A DNA stretch of 64,000 bases from Cristatella mucedo. Lineage: Eukaryota; Bryozoa; Phylactolaemata; Cristatellidae. Positions within the stretch are counted from its first letter, which is position 1. The number at the start of each line of letters is the position of its first letter. The stretch lies in the NCBI GenBank assembly GCA_009760855.2, contig WPIO01000077.1:374001-438000 (forward strand). The letters are read 5' to 3'. The position numbers were made by a program, and so were the translations under genes. The notes under the pieces are model-generated. The model was not told where the DNA came from. It did no database searches and saw only the letters and a list, made by a program, of their open reading frames with translations. Shown in pieces: positions 33,940 through 43,329 of this stretch.

Positions 33940-34575
33940 ATGATTAATTGTAAAATATATGCGAGTTAGAACAGACGTTTACGTGTTGCTGAAATACTTG
34001 ATAATGCTCAAGAGATACAAAGGATTGAAGCAGAAATGCAAGCAAGAGATAGAGTTGAACATGAACTAAATGAACGTGCTTTAGAGAAATCAACTGATAA
34101 CTCTGGTAATATTGTTATTAGTAAATTAAAAAGAGTTAGACCATCACTTGCAATTCAAATGGAAGAACAGGAGCAAGCTAAAAGAATGTTAGAGTATAAA
34201 GCACTAGTAGATATTTCTAATATAGTAAAAAAAGGATTTGCTGCTATTGCCGAAGGAAAACATAAAAAAGCTGTAGCTATTGCAAATCAAGCTAAGACAT
34301 ATTCTGCTAATCCTGAGATGAGAGGAGCAATTGATTCACTTCACAAGGGAATTGCAGAGCATCTTAATGTTAATCCTTCAACAGGTAAGAGACCTATTAA
34401 AAGAATTAGAAAAGCAAAAGTTGTTCAAGAACCAGTTGTTCAATCTGTTCAAGAACCTGTTCAATCTGAAACTGATACTCTAAAAGAAAATAAACAATAT
34501 TTACTTAATAAAATAAAAGCTAAATCATTAGGATCTAATAGTGTAAGAAGTGCTATAGAAAATAAAAAATATTAG
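33940..34575 (+). pseudogene. Viral basic helical protein, early stop
   Basis: ATG 33940 follows AATATAGGAGAAA. TAG at codon 10 (33967-33969), then open in the same frame: LRVAEILDNAQEIQRIEAEM, a long helical middle, a basic stretch (STGKRPIKRIRKAKVVQEP) and QEPV repeats. About 210 residues. The basic, proline/valine-spaced region suggests a core or scaffold role. Not a recognised family. Confidence 0.55.
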
Positions 34576-34894
34576 AGTAGATAGTAAAGATTCATTTAAT
34601 TCTGATACTATATTTTTACTTTCACAATTGAGAGCTTTGGAATCAAGAAAACCTGTAGAAAATGTTATTTATAGTTATCTTACTTATACTGGAAAAGGAA
34701 TAGAGATAGTTCCATTGTTCGTAAAATCTGAAAAAGAAGTACTTGGTAAACTTGATCTGTGGCTGAGTGAACTTGCTGCTGGAAATAGAGGTGTAATAAG
34801 TTCAACCAGTTCTGCTGTTGATTATCTTGCTAAGTCTCGAAAAGCACCAAAGAAATATGTTGCAAAAATAAACAAACTTTTATTTAATATATAG
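34562..34894 (+). pseudogene. Viral hypothetical protein, start codon changed to ATA
   Basis: The gene-start motif CTATAGAAA is followed by ATA (34562-34564) where ATG is expected. The frame then runs NIRVDSKDSFNSDTIFLLSQ, VIYSYLTYTGKGIEIVPLFV and ends KINKLLFNI at 34894. About 110 residues. The next gene's ATG follows two bases later. The first 14 bases overlap the end of the previous gene. Family unknown. Confidence 0.55.
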
Positions 34895-34896
34895 AA

Positions 34897-35763
34897 ATGA
34901 GTGACTTCGTAAAAATTGCTTGTGATATATTAAAGAATCTTGAAAGTATTAGAAAAACTACACAAGCAAGTAAAGATGGATATGTTTTCAATATAACTGG
35001 AACTACTAATCCAATAAGAGCTAGGGTTAATACACCAATATTACTAAGAGGTAAAAACTTTAAGATCTGTTTTAAGAAATTCGCTGCAACTGACTCTATT
35101 AGAAATATAACTGAAACTAATGATACATTTGTTTATAGAGTTACTGGTGGTTCAGAACAAGCTATTAAATTAAGTCCTGGAATATATGGTGGTACAACTG
35201 ATGATATAAATGTTGGAATTGCTGATACAATTAATAATTCAATTACACAATCTGGAGCAACAACTGATAAGTTTCAAATGGGGCTTGATACTGCTACTTC
35301 AAAATCATGGATTAAATTACCTGTTGGTTGGTCATTCCTTGCAAGTAAATCTACTCTTTCTACTATGTTAGGATTTACTGCTGCTGCTTATACTACACTT
35401 TCTGCTGCTGACTTTGCTGAGATGTATCCAGATATTACACCGGTTGTTTGTACACCTAACACAAAAGTTATTTCCGAGAAAGAAGTATTTGTAGCTAATA
35501 TTGATTTTATAGTTGTAAATTGTAACATGGTTGCAAGTGGAACTAGTTTTATAAATGGAAAAGAATCACAAGTCTTAGCTAGTTTTCCTTATGATGCCCA
35601 TCCATGGAGTCTAATGGTTTATGAGCCAAAAACTATTGAGTATCATAATGTTGCTTATGATTCTATCTCTGATATAGTAATTACTATTACTGATCAAAAC
35701 CAAAATCTATTAGATTTTAATTCTCAAAATATTACAGTTGCTATAGAAATTCTTGAATTTTAA
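34897..35763 (+). CDS. Minor capsid (penton-like) protein 1
   Basis: 288 residues, intact, starting directly after ATATATAGAA. Beta-rich throughout, with LSPGIYGGTTDDINVGIADT, TMLGF and a C-terminal ITDQNQNLLDFNSQNITVAI block. These are the pattern of the single-jelly-roll minor capsid proteins of Polintons that occupy capsid vertices. The next gene is a diverged paralogue. One of the few structural genes without any break. Confidence 0.75.
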   Translation: MSDFVKIACDILKNLESIRKTTQASKDGYVFNITGTTNPIRARVNTPILLRGKNFKICFKKFAATDSIRNITETNDTFVYRVTGGSEQAIKLSPGIYGGTTDDINVGIADTINNSITQSGATTDKFQMGLDTATSKSWIKLPVGWSFLASKSTLSTMLGFTAAAYTTLSAADFAEMYPDITPVVCTPNTKVISEKEVFVANIDFIVVNCNMVASGTSFINGKESQVLASFPYDAHPWSLMVYEPKTIEYHNVAYDSISDIVITITDQNQNLLDFNSQNITVAIEILEF

Positions 35764-35771
35764 TATAGAAA

Positions 35772-36671
35772 ATGTCAATAAGATTAACTGGAACTTGTAG
35801 TTCAGAATCAAAAACATTATATCCACCTCTTGTGCTTGGATCTGATTCAGGTTATAATAAAATTGTATTACGAAGAGTAGAATTTACTTATACAAATAAA
35901 GTAATATTAAATATACTTAAAGATTATAATGATAAACTTTGGTTTAAGTGGTCAATGACTGGTGTATCACCTGCTTATATCACAATTGCTCCTGGTTATT
36001 ATGATTCAAACAAAATAACAGCAGCATTAAATAGAGGACTATCAGAACCTCAAGTAAAGACTATCGTTGCTCCAAATGGTCCAACAACGACAACAGTTAG
36101 TGCATTTTATGATACTACTAAAAGAAATAGTACAGGTGTAAAATTTAGTGTTGATACAGATGATAGAATGTTAATGCAAATAGTTGGTGATTATGTTGTT
36201 CTACTTGGAAGTAATTCTAATGTTGCTGTAAATTCAATTGGTGATACTCTTGGATTTAATTCTAATCAACAAGGAACATTTGATAGTTCACTAGTTGGTG
36301 GAGCACCATATGAAGCAATAGAAAAAGCAATGTACTTCGCAGGAATCTTTAAAGCATGGAATAAAATGGTATTACCAGACAATAAAGGAATAAGATGGAT
36401 AAGTGTTGATTGTGATTTAGTTGATCCTTTTAAGAATTATGTAGAAAGAAGAAAAGGATATCTAGAACAATGTACTTCTTTATATATTATAGATATTGAT
36501 GATATTAATCCTGGTGATAAGGTTGATCTACATATTAATAATATATTATACTTACCAACGCGAGGAGATGTAGATGCAATAAGTAGTTTTAAAATAGGAT
36601 TAAGTGATCAAAATGGAAATGCTGTTAATATAATTAGTGATGTAGCTGAAACAATAGAAATTTCAAAGTAA
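35772..36671 (+). CDS. Minor capsid (penton-like) protein 2
   Basis: 299 residues, intact, starting after AATATAGAAA. It shares the plan of the previous gene: ITIAPGYYDSNKITAALNRG, DTLGFNS, an SLYIIDIDDINPGD strand pair, and a C-terminal IGLSDQNGNAVNI. Eight bases separate the two genes. Tandem penton paralogues suggest either two vertex proteins or a base plus a cap; which is which cannot be told from sequence. Confidence 0.72.
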   Translation: MSIRLTGTCSSESKTLYPPLVLGSDSGYNKIVLRRVEFTYTNKVILNILKDYNDKLWFKWSMTGVSPAYITIAPGYYDSNKITAALNRGLSEPQVKTIVAPNGPTTTTVSAFYDTTKRNSTGVKFSVDTDDRMLMQIVGDYVVLLGSNSNVAVNSIGDTLGFNSNQQGTFDSSLVGGAPYEAIEKAMYFAGIFKAWNKMVLPDNKGIRWISVDCDLVDPFKNYVERRKGYLEQCTSLYIIDIDDINPGDKVDLHINNILYLPTRGDVDAISSFKIGLSDQNGNAVNIISDVAETIEISK

Positions 36672-36680
36672 TATAGAGCA

Positions 36681-37280
36681 ATGGGTAGCTATGCAAGAGT
36701 TGGTCATAATAAAATACACGGAGGTAAATATCGTGGATCTGGAGTAAAATTTGATAATGCTCTTAATATCTTTAATCAAGTTTTAGGTACTACAAGTAAA
36801 GCTGTCGATGCAGGATTATCGATTGCAAATAAAGGTATTGAAATCCATCAAGCAAGAAAGCTTACTGAACTTCAAACTAAAAAAGAAAAGATATCAAGAT
36901 TATGCTGTTAAACGTAGAGAGATGGAGGATAAACTTGAAGAAGAAAAAAGAAAGGAAGAACTTGAATATGAGCTTGAGAAAAAAGAAAAGACGAAGAATA
37001 TTATAGAAAGATGAAAGAGATGAATCTTAAACTAAAAGAAGTTATGCTTGAAAAGGTTACTAAGAAAAAATCTAAAGAGGGTAGAAAGGCAAAGATTGAA
37101 GAAGAGGAAGAAGTAGAAGATTACCCAGAGACTCTTAAAGAGAATGATCTTAAAGCTTATACATAAATAGAGAAAGTAATTAACAATAAAGCAGCTGAGC
37201 CTTCTCCTAGACTTGATGGATATGGAGGAAATATGAAACGAAAATTAGGAGCTGAGTTATATATTCAAAGTAGAAAATAA
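36681..37280 (+). pseudogene. Coiled-coil viral protein, frameshifted
   Basis: Start MGSYARVGHNKIHGGKYRGS after TAATATAGAGCA. A Gly/Lys-rich N-terminus is followed by a helix and a long, highly charged coiled coil (KRREMEDKLEEEKRKEELEY) in a second frame. A third-frame section (NLKLKEVMLEKVTKKKSKEG) and a TAA at 37164-37166 precede a tail ending YIQSRK at 37280. At least two frameshifts. It lies between penton and major capsid genes, so a minor virion protein is likely. Confidence 0.6.
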
Positions 37281-37306
37281 TTTTTAGTTTTTTATATAGA
37301 GAAGAA

Positions 37307-38813
37307 ATGGCAAGTGCACCAATCGATAGTATACTCGAGCTTGGAGATCCTGAGTTTCCTAATTATAAAATTAAAGACTATCAATTCAGAGAGTTCTATC
37401 AAGTGAATGGAAATGAAACAGATAGTATATCAAGTAAACTTGTTACTTTTATGGTACCTGGTGAACAACAAACATGTTATGTTCTATCTGATGGTTATCT
37501 TTTACTTGAAGGACAATTACAAGTTCAAACTGCAGCTGGTGGTAACTTTGGTACTCCTGCAAGAAATCTTTCTGTTGGACTTGTTAATAATGCCGGAGCC
37601 TGGATGTTTAATAGTATGAGAATTAGACTTGGTACAGAAGAAGTTGAAAGTCTTCCTCTTTCGCAAGGTGTTGGATCTGTTTCAACACTTATGGGACTTC
37701 TATGTTATCCAAATGACTATAATAGAACTGAAGGACTTGCAACTGGTTGGAAAAAAGGATGAAGCATCTAGATTTGATGATATGTATACAGGTATTACTT
37801 CTTATGTTAATCCTAATGCTGCTGGTGCAACAACTGCAAACATTGGATTTGTAGTTAGAAGAGGAATTATAAACAATATTGTTGATGAAGTTGGAAACTT
37901 TAGTATTGCTCTTCCTCTTGCTAGAATTTCTGGTTTTTGTGCAGATATGAATAAAATTCTTTATAATATTCCATTTACTCTTGAAATGACAAGAGTTGGC
38001 CGATTTGATAAAGATGCTGTAATGACTGGTACATCTGGTGCTGCAAATATTATGAGAAGCAGAGGTGTTGATGGTGATGCAGCAGATGGAACTTGGAATG
38101 CATTCAAAATTGCAATGACAAAAATGCGTCTTGTTGTTCCATGTGTAGTTACTAAAGAAAGTATTCAAAGAGCACTTGCAGATATCTCAAGTGAGAGTTC
38201 AAAGAAAATAAGGTTGAATTACAGAGTTAGACGTTATGAAAACATTACTATTAGTTCTTTTAATCAAGCAACTAAATTCACTAAAACTCTATCAGTTCAA
38301 AATACAATTGATAAAGTTAGATGGTTGATCGTTGCAGCTCAAAATGTTAATAAATATGATGATTACACTGGTAATCCTTGTACTTACAATCATTGTGATA
38401 TTAAGAATGTTTCAGTATTAGCTAATGGATCTAAACAATATCCTGCAGTTCCCAGATCTAGTCTACCAAAACTTGGAAAGTGTGCACAAGCATATATGGA
38501 TTTTACAACTTTACAGAATACAACTTTCAGAAAACAATATCTTGGTCTTAATAAAGTTACCGAGCCCGTTGGAATTAGTTATCCTGAGTGGTTAACACTT
38601 TATCCTATTCATGTAGTTGATTTGCAATACAATGATGAGCTACTTAGACTAACTTCTAGACTTGATGTAACTGTTGAGTTCAATAGTGCTTTACCAACAC
38701 CTAATCCTCCAACAATAGTGGTCCATTACTTGACCATATGTGAGAATAGTGCTGAGCTTACTTCTAATGGAAGTGGCGCTAATTTCACTTGTACTAAAGG
38801 TAATATGGTATGA
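37307..38813 (+). pseudogene. Major capsid protein (double jelly roll), single frameshift
   Basis: About 500 residues, hexon-type capsomer of the Polinton/adenovirus lineage. Starts MASAPIDSILELGDPEFPNY, after TATATAGAGAAGAA. The N-terminal jelly roll has DSISSKLVTFMVPGEQQTCY, MFNSMRIRLGTEEVE and LMGLLCYPNDYNR. The second part has NFSIALPLARISGFCADMNK, FTLEMTR, VPCVVTKESIQRAL and the C-terminal LDVTVEFNSALPTPNPPTIV. The frame changes once, at the A6 run 37752-37757. Because that is a homopolymer, a sequencing error is possible. The stop overlaps the ATG of the next gene. Confidence 0.9.
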
Positions 38814-39556
38814 TGGAAAAGATTGTTAATAAAATTATAATAACTAAATATAATACAAAAACAAATTTTATTCAGGGGTCTGATGAGTGAAACAAGGCTG
38901 CGAGTTTAAATATAGGTGGATCAGAAGTGTATTCTGTTTTAGGAAATGATATGGTTTTTGGTTCACAAATTTATTGTGATATTGAATTAACTGCTAATAG
39001 AAAACTAAAAAAATATATTGCTAATTCTCAACCAATGCGTTTTGCACAAATGTTATTTGGTAAAGTTTTTGAATAAATCGCTGCTAAATATTTAGAAATG
39101 AAATTAGATAGAACTATTGAAAATGCAAATGAATGTTTTACTAGTGATGGTGTCTTTCGCTATTCCCCAGATGGAATTATAGATGAAGATACATTAATTG
39201 AGATAAAGTGTTTATGGTCTAGAAGTATAGTAGAAGATTTTATTCCAAAACAATATTTAGCACAGTGCTTACTTGGTCTACATGTACTAAAACTAAGTAG
39301 ATGTTTTCATAGTGAATTTGAAATATTTGTACCTGGATTGAATTGTGATGATATTCCTAAAGATAATGTTGGTGCTGGGTCAGTAAGAATCCCAACAAGT
39401 TATATTTTTGGTATGCCAATAAGAGAACCTTTGTTTATGTTTTTGCTTAAAGATGAAAAATACTTTGATTTTGAATTTGATATAATAAGTGATTATGGTA
39501 GATTTAATAATAAAAGAACTTTTGGTTATGATATAAAATATTATATAAAAAAGTAG
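38813..39556 (+). pseudogene. YqaJ/lambda-exonuclease-like PD-(D/E)XK nuclease, two stops
   Basis: Start ATG 38813 overlaps the capsid gene's TGA. The family (YqaJ/alkaline exonuclease) digests DNA ends for recombination. Visible: FIQGSDE, LNIGGSEVYSVLG, then the nuclease core SPDGIIDEDTLIEIKCLW with Asp and Glu-x-Lys, then PKQYLAQCLLGLHVL, the usual helix with Gln. Breaks: TGA at 38888-38890 and TAA at 39074-39076, both in frame. The rest is open to 39556, about 247 codons, a normal size. Fits a recombination or replication role. Confidence 0.75.
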
Positions 39557-39558
39557 AA

Positions 39559-39678
39559 ATACAAGTGATAGAAGAGGAAGATCTGTTTAGATTTGCAAGA
39601 ATAGTACCAATTGTAAAACAAATATTAGATAGAAGCAAAATATTAATCAATGAATATATAGAAAATGTCAAAGTTTAG
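39559..39678 (+). pseudogene. Possible 39-residue viral peptide, start lost
   Basis: Open from ATA 39559 to TAG 39676: QVIEEEDLFRFARIVPIVKQ. It is preceded by AAAAAGTAGAA, which looks like a decayed gene-start motif. Overlaps the first codons of the next gene. Low support. Confidence 0.25.
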
Positions 39679-40513
39679 AGAGGAGGATTGTGTTTCTAAA
39701 GTTAATGGTATGATATTATCTGATCTTAATGCAAATGGTAATATAATTATAAATTTATCAGATCCAATTAATGATTCTGATGTAGTTACAAAAGCATATG
39801 CAGATTCTAAATTTGTTGTTAATACAGGAAAAACGTTAAATTTTGGAGGTAAGACAATTACTAATCTTGCTCCAGGTGTTAATCCTACAGATGCTGTCAA
39901 TGTTAGTCAGGTAAGTAATTATGTTAAAAAGACTGGTGATACAATGACTGGAGATTTAAACGTGAATAGTTTTGCTATAACATCTACTTATTGGAACTCA
40001 GGTAATGGAAAACCAGTTGTATTAAAAGATGATTTTTGTGTTACATACGGCGGCCTAAAGAGGGATGTTTTACTTTCCTTCAAGAACTAATATTGATATG
40101 GCAGGATATTCAATAACAAACGTTACAAATCCTGTTAATCCTCTTGATGTAGCTACTAAATCTTATGTTGATAAAACAGTTAAAAAATAACAGAAGTACT
40201 AGCTCTATCAATGGATCTTAATGCAAAGAACTCAATACTTAATCTATCAACACCTTATTCGTGGACAAATAAAACTGCACCACCTATAATGATATTAAAT
40301 GTTATGGTTGTTGGAGCATCTAATTGTATGTTTCTAAAACCTAATACTGATACAACTGCAGTATCTGGAGATGCAAGAGCAACAAATACTTCTCTAACAG
40401 GTGTGGATTTAAAGTATTATGTTTATTTTACAAGATTACCGACAGAGTATTACTTTATTGATACAACTGGAAAACTAAGAGTAAACATCTTGGTCAGTTA
40501 TGTACTCACCTGA
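39665..40513 (+). pseudogene. Fibre-like attachment protein 4, frameshifted
   Basis: ATG 39665 follows ATATATAGAAA. It has four or more shaft repeats: IINLSDPINDSDVVTKAYAD, TNLAPGVNPTDAVNVSQVSN, KTGDTMTGDLNVNSF, and in a second frame NVTNPVNPLDVATKSYVD. A C-terminal domain in the first frame again (40211-40513) ends RVNILVSYVLT. Breaks: stop at 40088-40090 and a second shift near 40190. It is on the opposite strand and 10 kb from the other three fibre genes, yet shares their repeat. The 3' end overlaps the convergent zinc-finger gene. Confidence 0.65.
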
Positions 40514-40933
40514 ATAGTATAAATGATATATGAAAACTATTAACTCTTTTAACTTTGTTGCTTTACGTTTACCTTTAAGAAGAGGGAATAGTTTTGAAAT
40601 AGAACAAATAGCTTCATGATCTAAATAATGATATAATAAAGTAGAGCAACTTTGTTTTTTTAAGTGTTTCTTAACTAATGAATATAATTTAGTTGGCCTC
40701 TCTTTCTTAAATGAGTTAGTATTTATGTTACAATAAGAACAAATTATAATTGCATCATTGCGCATAAGACTAAAATCAAATTCTGTTTCATTCATATCTT
40801 TATCACAGATATCACAACGTATTTCATATTTTCTTTTTAGTCTCTTTTTTTCTTGATGACAGTAAGGATGTTTTCCTTCTAGATAATCAGTTTCATTAAA
40901 TCTATTTAAACATGTTTCACAAAATATTTCCAT
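40475..40933 (-). CDS. Viral zinc-finger protein
   Basis: 152 residues, intact, after TATAGAGA. Cysteine pairs CETC...YCHQ, CDICDKDMNE and CSYCN make one or two zinc sites in the N-terminal half. The C-terminal half is helical and basic (KLFPLLKGKRKATKLKELIV). Could be a transcription or replication accessory protein; family not recognised. Diverges from the integrase with 10 bases between start codons. Confidence 0.6.
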   Translation of the reverse strand: MEIFCETCLNRFNETDYLEGKHPYCHQEKKRLKRKYEIRCDICDKDMNETEFDFSLMRNDAIIICSYCNINTNSFKKERPTKLYSLVKKHLKKQSCSTLLYHYLDHEAICSISKLFPLLKGKRKATKLKELIVFIYHLYYSGEYITDQDVYS

Positions 40934-40943
40934 TCTCTATAGA
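40934..40943. promoter_or_regulatory. 10-bp bidirectional start region
   Basis: CATTCTCTATAGAATG spans both start codons. TCTCTATAGA lies between them and reads as the TATAGA gene-start motif on both strands. Confidence 0.55.
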
Positions 40944-41604
40944 ATGTCGTTTTTAACTCTAAATGAAAGAAAAAAAGAAGGTAAATTTAATCCTGACTCA
41001 GATATCAGTCAAGTATTCAAACCAAGACCTAAGAAAATTCCACAAGGTTTCTTTAATATTGTTGAGCCTAATGAAAATCATCAAGCAGACATTTTATACA
41101 TTTAATGACCAAAGAAAATGACAGTTGATCCAGGATCAGAGTTTAAAGGTGAGTTTTCTAAAGAAATGAAAAAACATAAAACACAAATTATTGAAGGTAC
41201 TAGTAAAAAGAGTGTTGCATTAGTTGAAAGAATGAATAGAACAGTTGCTGAGAGAGCATTTATTGCTCAGTATGAAAAAGAAATAGAAAGTATCAATAAA
41301 GGAGAGTATACTAGAAACAGAGAGTGGATTGATAATTTACCAAAGATTATTGATTATCTAAATAATAGTGTTACGAAAGCATTAGGTGAAAAATCTGTTA
41401 AAGCGATAAAAAAAGAAAAAGTAAAACTAAAGAAACCAAAATATCATAGAAAAGTAGGAGAACAAGAACCGTTATTAGAACTTGAAACAGCTGTTAGATA
41501 TTTATTAGAACCAGGTGAAGGAGAAGATGAAAAGAGAAGAAGAGCTACAGATGCGATATGGTGTAAGTTTTGTTAGAGAGGAATTACAAGTTGTTAAGTC
41601 TTAG
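40944..41604 (+). pseudogene. Retroviral-type integrase (Polinton), internal deletion
   Basis: DDE integrase that would insert the element. From ATG 40944, MSFLTLNERKKEGKFNPDSD leads to NHQADILYI with the first catalytic Asp. Two stops follow at 41103-41108, and the frame resumes with VDPGSEFKGEF (second Asp) and KKSVALVERMNRTVAE (Glu). Family members have several tens of residues between the first two sites, so part of the core is missing. The C-terminal end (RATDAIW, then a frameshift and REELQVV) is typical. The N-terminal zinc region also seems short. The gene overlaps the convergent membrane-protein gene by 11 bases. Confidence 0.88.
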
Positions 41605-42594
41605 AAGAGTCTGGACTTTCTAATGGTTCAGTTAATATTTCATCGAATTCTTCTTTAGTTACTTTATCATCGTCTAATAGGAATAATAATAATAATAATT
41701 CACTTGATAAAGCGCCCTCAGAGAACTTAATCTCTCTCTAGGCGCTTTACATTTGCTGTAAAGTGAAATGCGATTGAATGGTAAGTAAAATCATGATTGA
41801 AAAACAAACGAAATGAATAATATGGTTAGGGGTGACATGCACAGGGTCAGCATGCAAATGTGGTTAGTGGCAGCATGCACAGTGTCAGCACGCATAAGCA
41901 CGTGAAGGACGAATCACAGGGACCCACTAAATGCTGTCCTAAATAGGTGTTTTTAAGTTCCTTTTAACTGTGGTCAGGTCAGGGGATGTTCTGACGCAGG
42001 TCGGGAGGGAGTTTCAGGCTTTGGGAGCATACGAACTAAATGCACGGTCTCCATAGGATTTAAGGTTTGTATGAGGTATTTGTAGACTGTTAGATTCCGA
42101 AAAGCGGGTGGTACTATGCTTGGCCTGATGGGGTAGTATATCTGACAGATAGGCTGGAGCCATAGAATGGAGGGACCTAAAAGTGAGCGACAAAACCTTG
42201 AAGTCAATCCGTTGCTTGACTGGTAGCCAGTGCAGGTCGACGAGAAGTGGAGTAATGTGGCAACTGCGACGACTAATGCATCAACAATCTTTGAAACTAA
42301 GTTATGATTTGCTTGAAGAGTAGTTCTTTTCCTTCTTTCAATTTGTGATATTTTACTATCTATTGAGATTATCATTGTTGATAAAGCACCTAATACCGTT
42401 ACTACGTGAGAAAGTTCCTCATGTTTTTGAATGTAAGTACTGGTTACTGTAATCGCAAGAGATATTGAGATACCTATAAATTGAAAAACATATTTAATTC
42501 TTATTAATTTAGTTAAGCAACCTTTAGTTCTATCATTGTCTAAAAGTATTTGATTATATTTGGTATTTGCGTATTTGATTCGAAGGTCTGACAT
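41594..42594 (-). pseudogene. Viral two-helix membrane protein split by a LINE
   Basis: ATG 42594 starts MSDLRIKYANTKYNQILLDN. Two hydrophobic helices follow (IKYVFQFIGISISLAITVT and VVTVLGALSTMIISI) joined by a short loop, then a charged helix (DSKISQIERRKRTTLQANHN). At 42272 the sequence changes to a reversed LINE. The viral frame resumes at 41678 with DDDKVTKEEFDEILTEPLE and stops at 41594. The flanking 5-bp duplication CTAAT shows a simple insertion, and the two viral parts are in the same frame. Function unknown. Confidence 0.75.
41679..42272 (-). mobile_element. 5'-truncated LINE B copy inside the viral element
   Basis: Minus-strand 3' end of a host L2/CR1-like LINE: the end of the RT ORF (FSSTCTGYQSSNG...), a 3' UTR with GGTTAGGGGTGACATGC, the stem AAGCGCCCTCAGAGAACTTA, and an (AAT)n tail at 41681-41699. 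The 5-bp duplication CTAAT is at 41674-41678 and 42273-42277. It proves the virus was already resident when the LINE jumped. Confidence 0.88.
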
Positions 42595-42707
42595 TGTCCT
42601 ATATTAATAAAAATCGTTTTATTAATCGTATTACGTCATGTACTAAATTTAGACTGCTATGGAATTCCTGATATATCACGTGAGTAGGAGTTATCTTCCT
42701 TTCCAAA

Positions 42708-43329
42708 GTGGCCTCCAGTAATGAATTGCCGTTCGATTTCGATGATCAGTATTTTGATGACGATCTAGCAGTTGTTAGAAGAAGTACCCATACGTGAGTA
42801 CTTTGAGATTCTACATAAAGAGTTAGACGTTATCAATGAGTCCATCGATTCGATGTTTGATGAGCTTGATATCTTTAACGGGTCGAGTTGGGTGAGACCC
42901 ATCCAACAGCTCGAAAAGGATGTTGGCACTTCATTGTTTATCGTCTATCCTTTATCTTTCTCCCATAGTTCAAGTCGATGCCCAGAGGGTGACTTGTTCG
43001 ACCGTCTATCTTTGTCAATCTCTCCTAGTGCAAGTCGATGCCCAGAGGGTGACACAGACTTGTACGATCATCTTTACTTACCATTCTCGCCTAGTGCAAG
43101 TCGATGCCTAAATGGTGACTTGTACGATCATCTATCCTATATCTTTCTTGGGGGCTCGTGTCGATGCCCAGCGGGTGACACAGCTCGGGTTTTGGGGCTT
43201 TCGTCATTTAATAAACTGTTTGTCAAATGCATGACAAGTATTTTAGGATGTCAATATGAATCAACACTTGGAAACTTAAGTATAAAGGTAAGTAAGATAA
43301 GTATTGCGGCGCGCAGGGGGGTGGGATAG
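42708..43329 (+). pseudogene. Repeat-containing acidic protein next to right TIR
   Basis: A decayed frame opens around 42708, where a GTG stands at a likely start, with ELPFDFDDQYFDDDLAVV. It shifts near 42770 to EVPIREYFEILHKELDVINE, then 20-residue repeats with SRCPEGD...YDHL, to a stop at 43329. The base composition is richer in GC than the rest of the element. A strong splice-donor-like AAAG|GTAAGT occurs at 43284-43291, so splicing is possible. Not a family I know. Confidence 0.5.
42955..43190 (+). repeat. Four tandem repeats of 60-66 bp in coding frame
   Basis: CAAGTCGATGCCCAGAGGGT-type cores start at about 42971, 43031, 43097 and 43157 (spacing 60, 66, 60). All spacings are multiples of three, so the reading frame is kept. 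Confidence 0.85.

Noticed and set aside
37689-38168. 159-codon minus frame rich in Ser/Asn/Cys
   Set aside because: Antisense shadow of the major capsid gene.
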